Of a stretch of 5,323 bases of DNA, positions 4,636 through 5,323 are shown one piece after another. A program made the position numbers and the translations under genes. Source of the DNA: Candidatus Desantisiibacteriota bacterium (lineage in GTDB: Bacteria; JACRDZ01); assembly GCA_016209155.1 (NCBI GenBank), contig JACQWU010000056.1, positions 1 to 5,323 of the forward strand, given 5' to 3'. The notes below the pieces were generated by a model. That model was given only the letters and a program-made list of their open reading frames with translations, did not search any database and had not been told where the DNA came from. Each line of letters begins with the position of its first letter. The stretch's first letter is position 1.

Positions 4636-5323
4636 ATGTCAACAGGTAAATTAAATATAGCTTTTATATGGCATATGCATCAGCCTTTTTATAAAAATTT
4701 ATTAACCAATGAATACGCTATGCCATGGGTGAGGCTCCATGCTATTAAAGATTATTATAATATGGTATCTATTCTTGAATCTTTCCCGAATATCCATCAA
4801 ACATTTAATCTGGTACCTTCTTTAATTGAACAAATTCAAGATTATATAAATAATCGTGCTGATGATAATATTTTAAGGCTTACCCGCAAACCGTCAGCTA
4901 ATCTGACAAGTGAAGAAAAAATAGATATTTTAACTAAATTATTTATGGCAAATTGGGAAACCATGATAAAAATTTATCCTCGTGACAGGCAGTTATTGGA
5001 AAAACGCGGGGAACATGTTTCTCTCGAAAAATTAAAGTTAATACAAAAAAACCTTACCAATCAGGACTTTTTGGATCTGCAGGTCTGGTATAATCTTGCA
5101 TGGTTTGATCCTGTTTTTAAAAAAACCGACAATGAGATTAAACAACTTATTGATAAAAATGAAAAATTTACGGAAGAAGACAAAACATTGTTAATTAATA
5201 AACAACTGGGGATAATGGGGAAAATTTTACCTTTATATAAAAAATTTATGGAAAAAGGTCAAATAGAAATTTCTGTTTCTCCATATTATCATCCTATTCT
5301 CCCGCTTCTTGTAAATATGGATA
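4636..5323 (+). CDS. Glycoside hydrolase family 57 (alpha-glucan-acting), N-terminal part (cut by window end)
   Basis: The frame is open for 229 codons from ATG 4636 to the window end, with GAGG at 4627-4630 five nt upstream. GH57 enzymes act on alpha-glucans such as starch and glycogen (amylases, amylopullulanases, 4-alpha-glucanotransferases, branching enzymes) through a retaining mechanism in an incomplete TIM barrel. Conserved region 1 is visible as WHMHQPFY (12-19), and region 2 as GQIEISVSPYYHPILPLL (208-225). The catalytic nucleophile and acid/base regions (3 and 4) lie beyond the window. The protein has no signal peptide, so it probably acts on internal glycogen-like polymer. The intervening part (NLVPSLIEQI, FMANWETMI, DLQVWYNLAWFDP) recalls the roughly 700-residue GH57 proteins of Desulfobacterota and relatives. 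The precise substrate cannot be told. It lies 8 bp behind thiN, probably in the same operon. Confidence 0.9.
   Translation, partial: MSTGKLNIAFIWHMHQPFYKNLLTNEYAMPWVRLHAIKDYYNMVSILESFPNIHQTFNLVPSLIEQIQDYINNRADDNILRLTRKPSANLTSEEKIDILTKLFMANWETMIKIYPRDRQLLEKRGEHVSLEKLKLIQKNLTNQDFLDLQVWYNLAWFDPVFKKTDNEIKQLIDKNEKFTEEDKTLLINKQLGIMGKILPLYKKFMEKGQIEISVSPYYHPILPLLVNMD

Overview
This is an AT-rich window from a bacterium that is probably anaerobic. Taxonomy is inferred only from gene content. An MvhD/FrhB-like/AsrA-like electron-transfer set next to a GH57 glycoside hydrolase fits a sulfate-reducing or syntrophic lineage such as Desulfobacterota, but the window holds no marker that settles it.

Left part (1-1861, minus strand): three genes read right to left. 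They are an MvhD-type iron-sulfur protein (1861-1400), a two-ferredoxin-cluster protein with an F420-hydrogenase-beta-like N-terminus (1403-429), and the N-terminal third of an AsrA/HydB-like iron-sulfur subunit (350 to the window edge). The first two overlap by ATGA. A 34-bp repeat-like element of a widely dispersed type sits in the gap before the third. The set resembles the FloxD/FloxC/FloxB part of an Hdr-Flox electron-transfer (possibly bifurcating) complex. The flavin subunit and HdrABC would have to lie elsewhere.

Middle (1862-2478): a clear Rho-independent terminator (minus strand) closes a single-gene xseB transcription unit that starts from a good sigma70-like promoter. Divergent from it is a mutL promoter, with a cluster of TATTG motifs between the two -35 boxes.

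Right part (2479-5323, plus strand): mutL, a thiamine pyrophosphokinase gene and a GH57 glycoside hydrolase gene (cut by the window end) are closely spaced and probably form an operon. As read here, mutL is broken twice. A small deletion removes the core of the conserved N-[T/A]-P-A-R motif and shifts the frame at 2939-2946. A second deletion with a frame change near 3762-3770 removes roughly 80 residues of the C-terminal domain. All remaining mutL motifs are well preserved, so the damage is either recent or an assembly artefact. If real, the host would lack normal MutL and might be a mutator.

I see no undescribed multi-gene system. The points most worth checking are the doubly broken mutL with its ATGCGTAA stop/restart junction, the partial Flox-like module, and the dispersed repeat inside that module.
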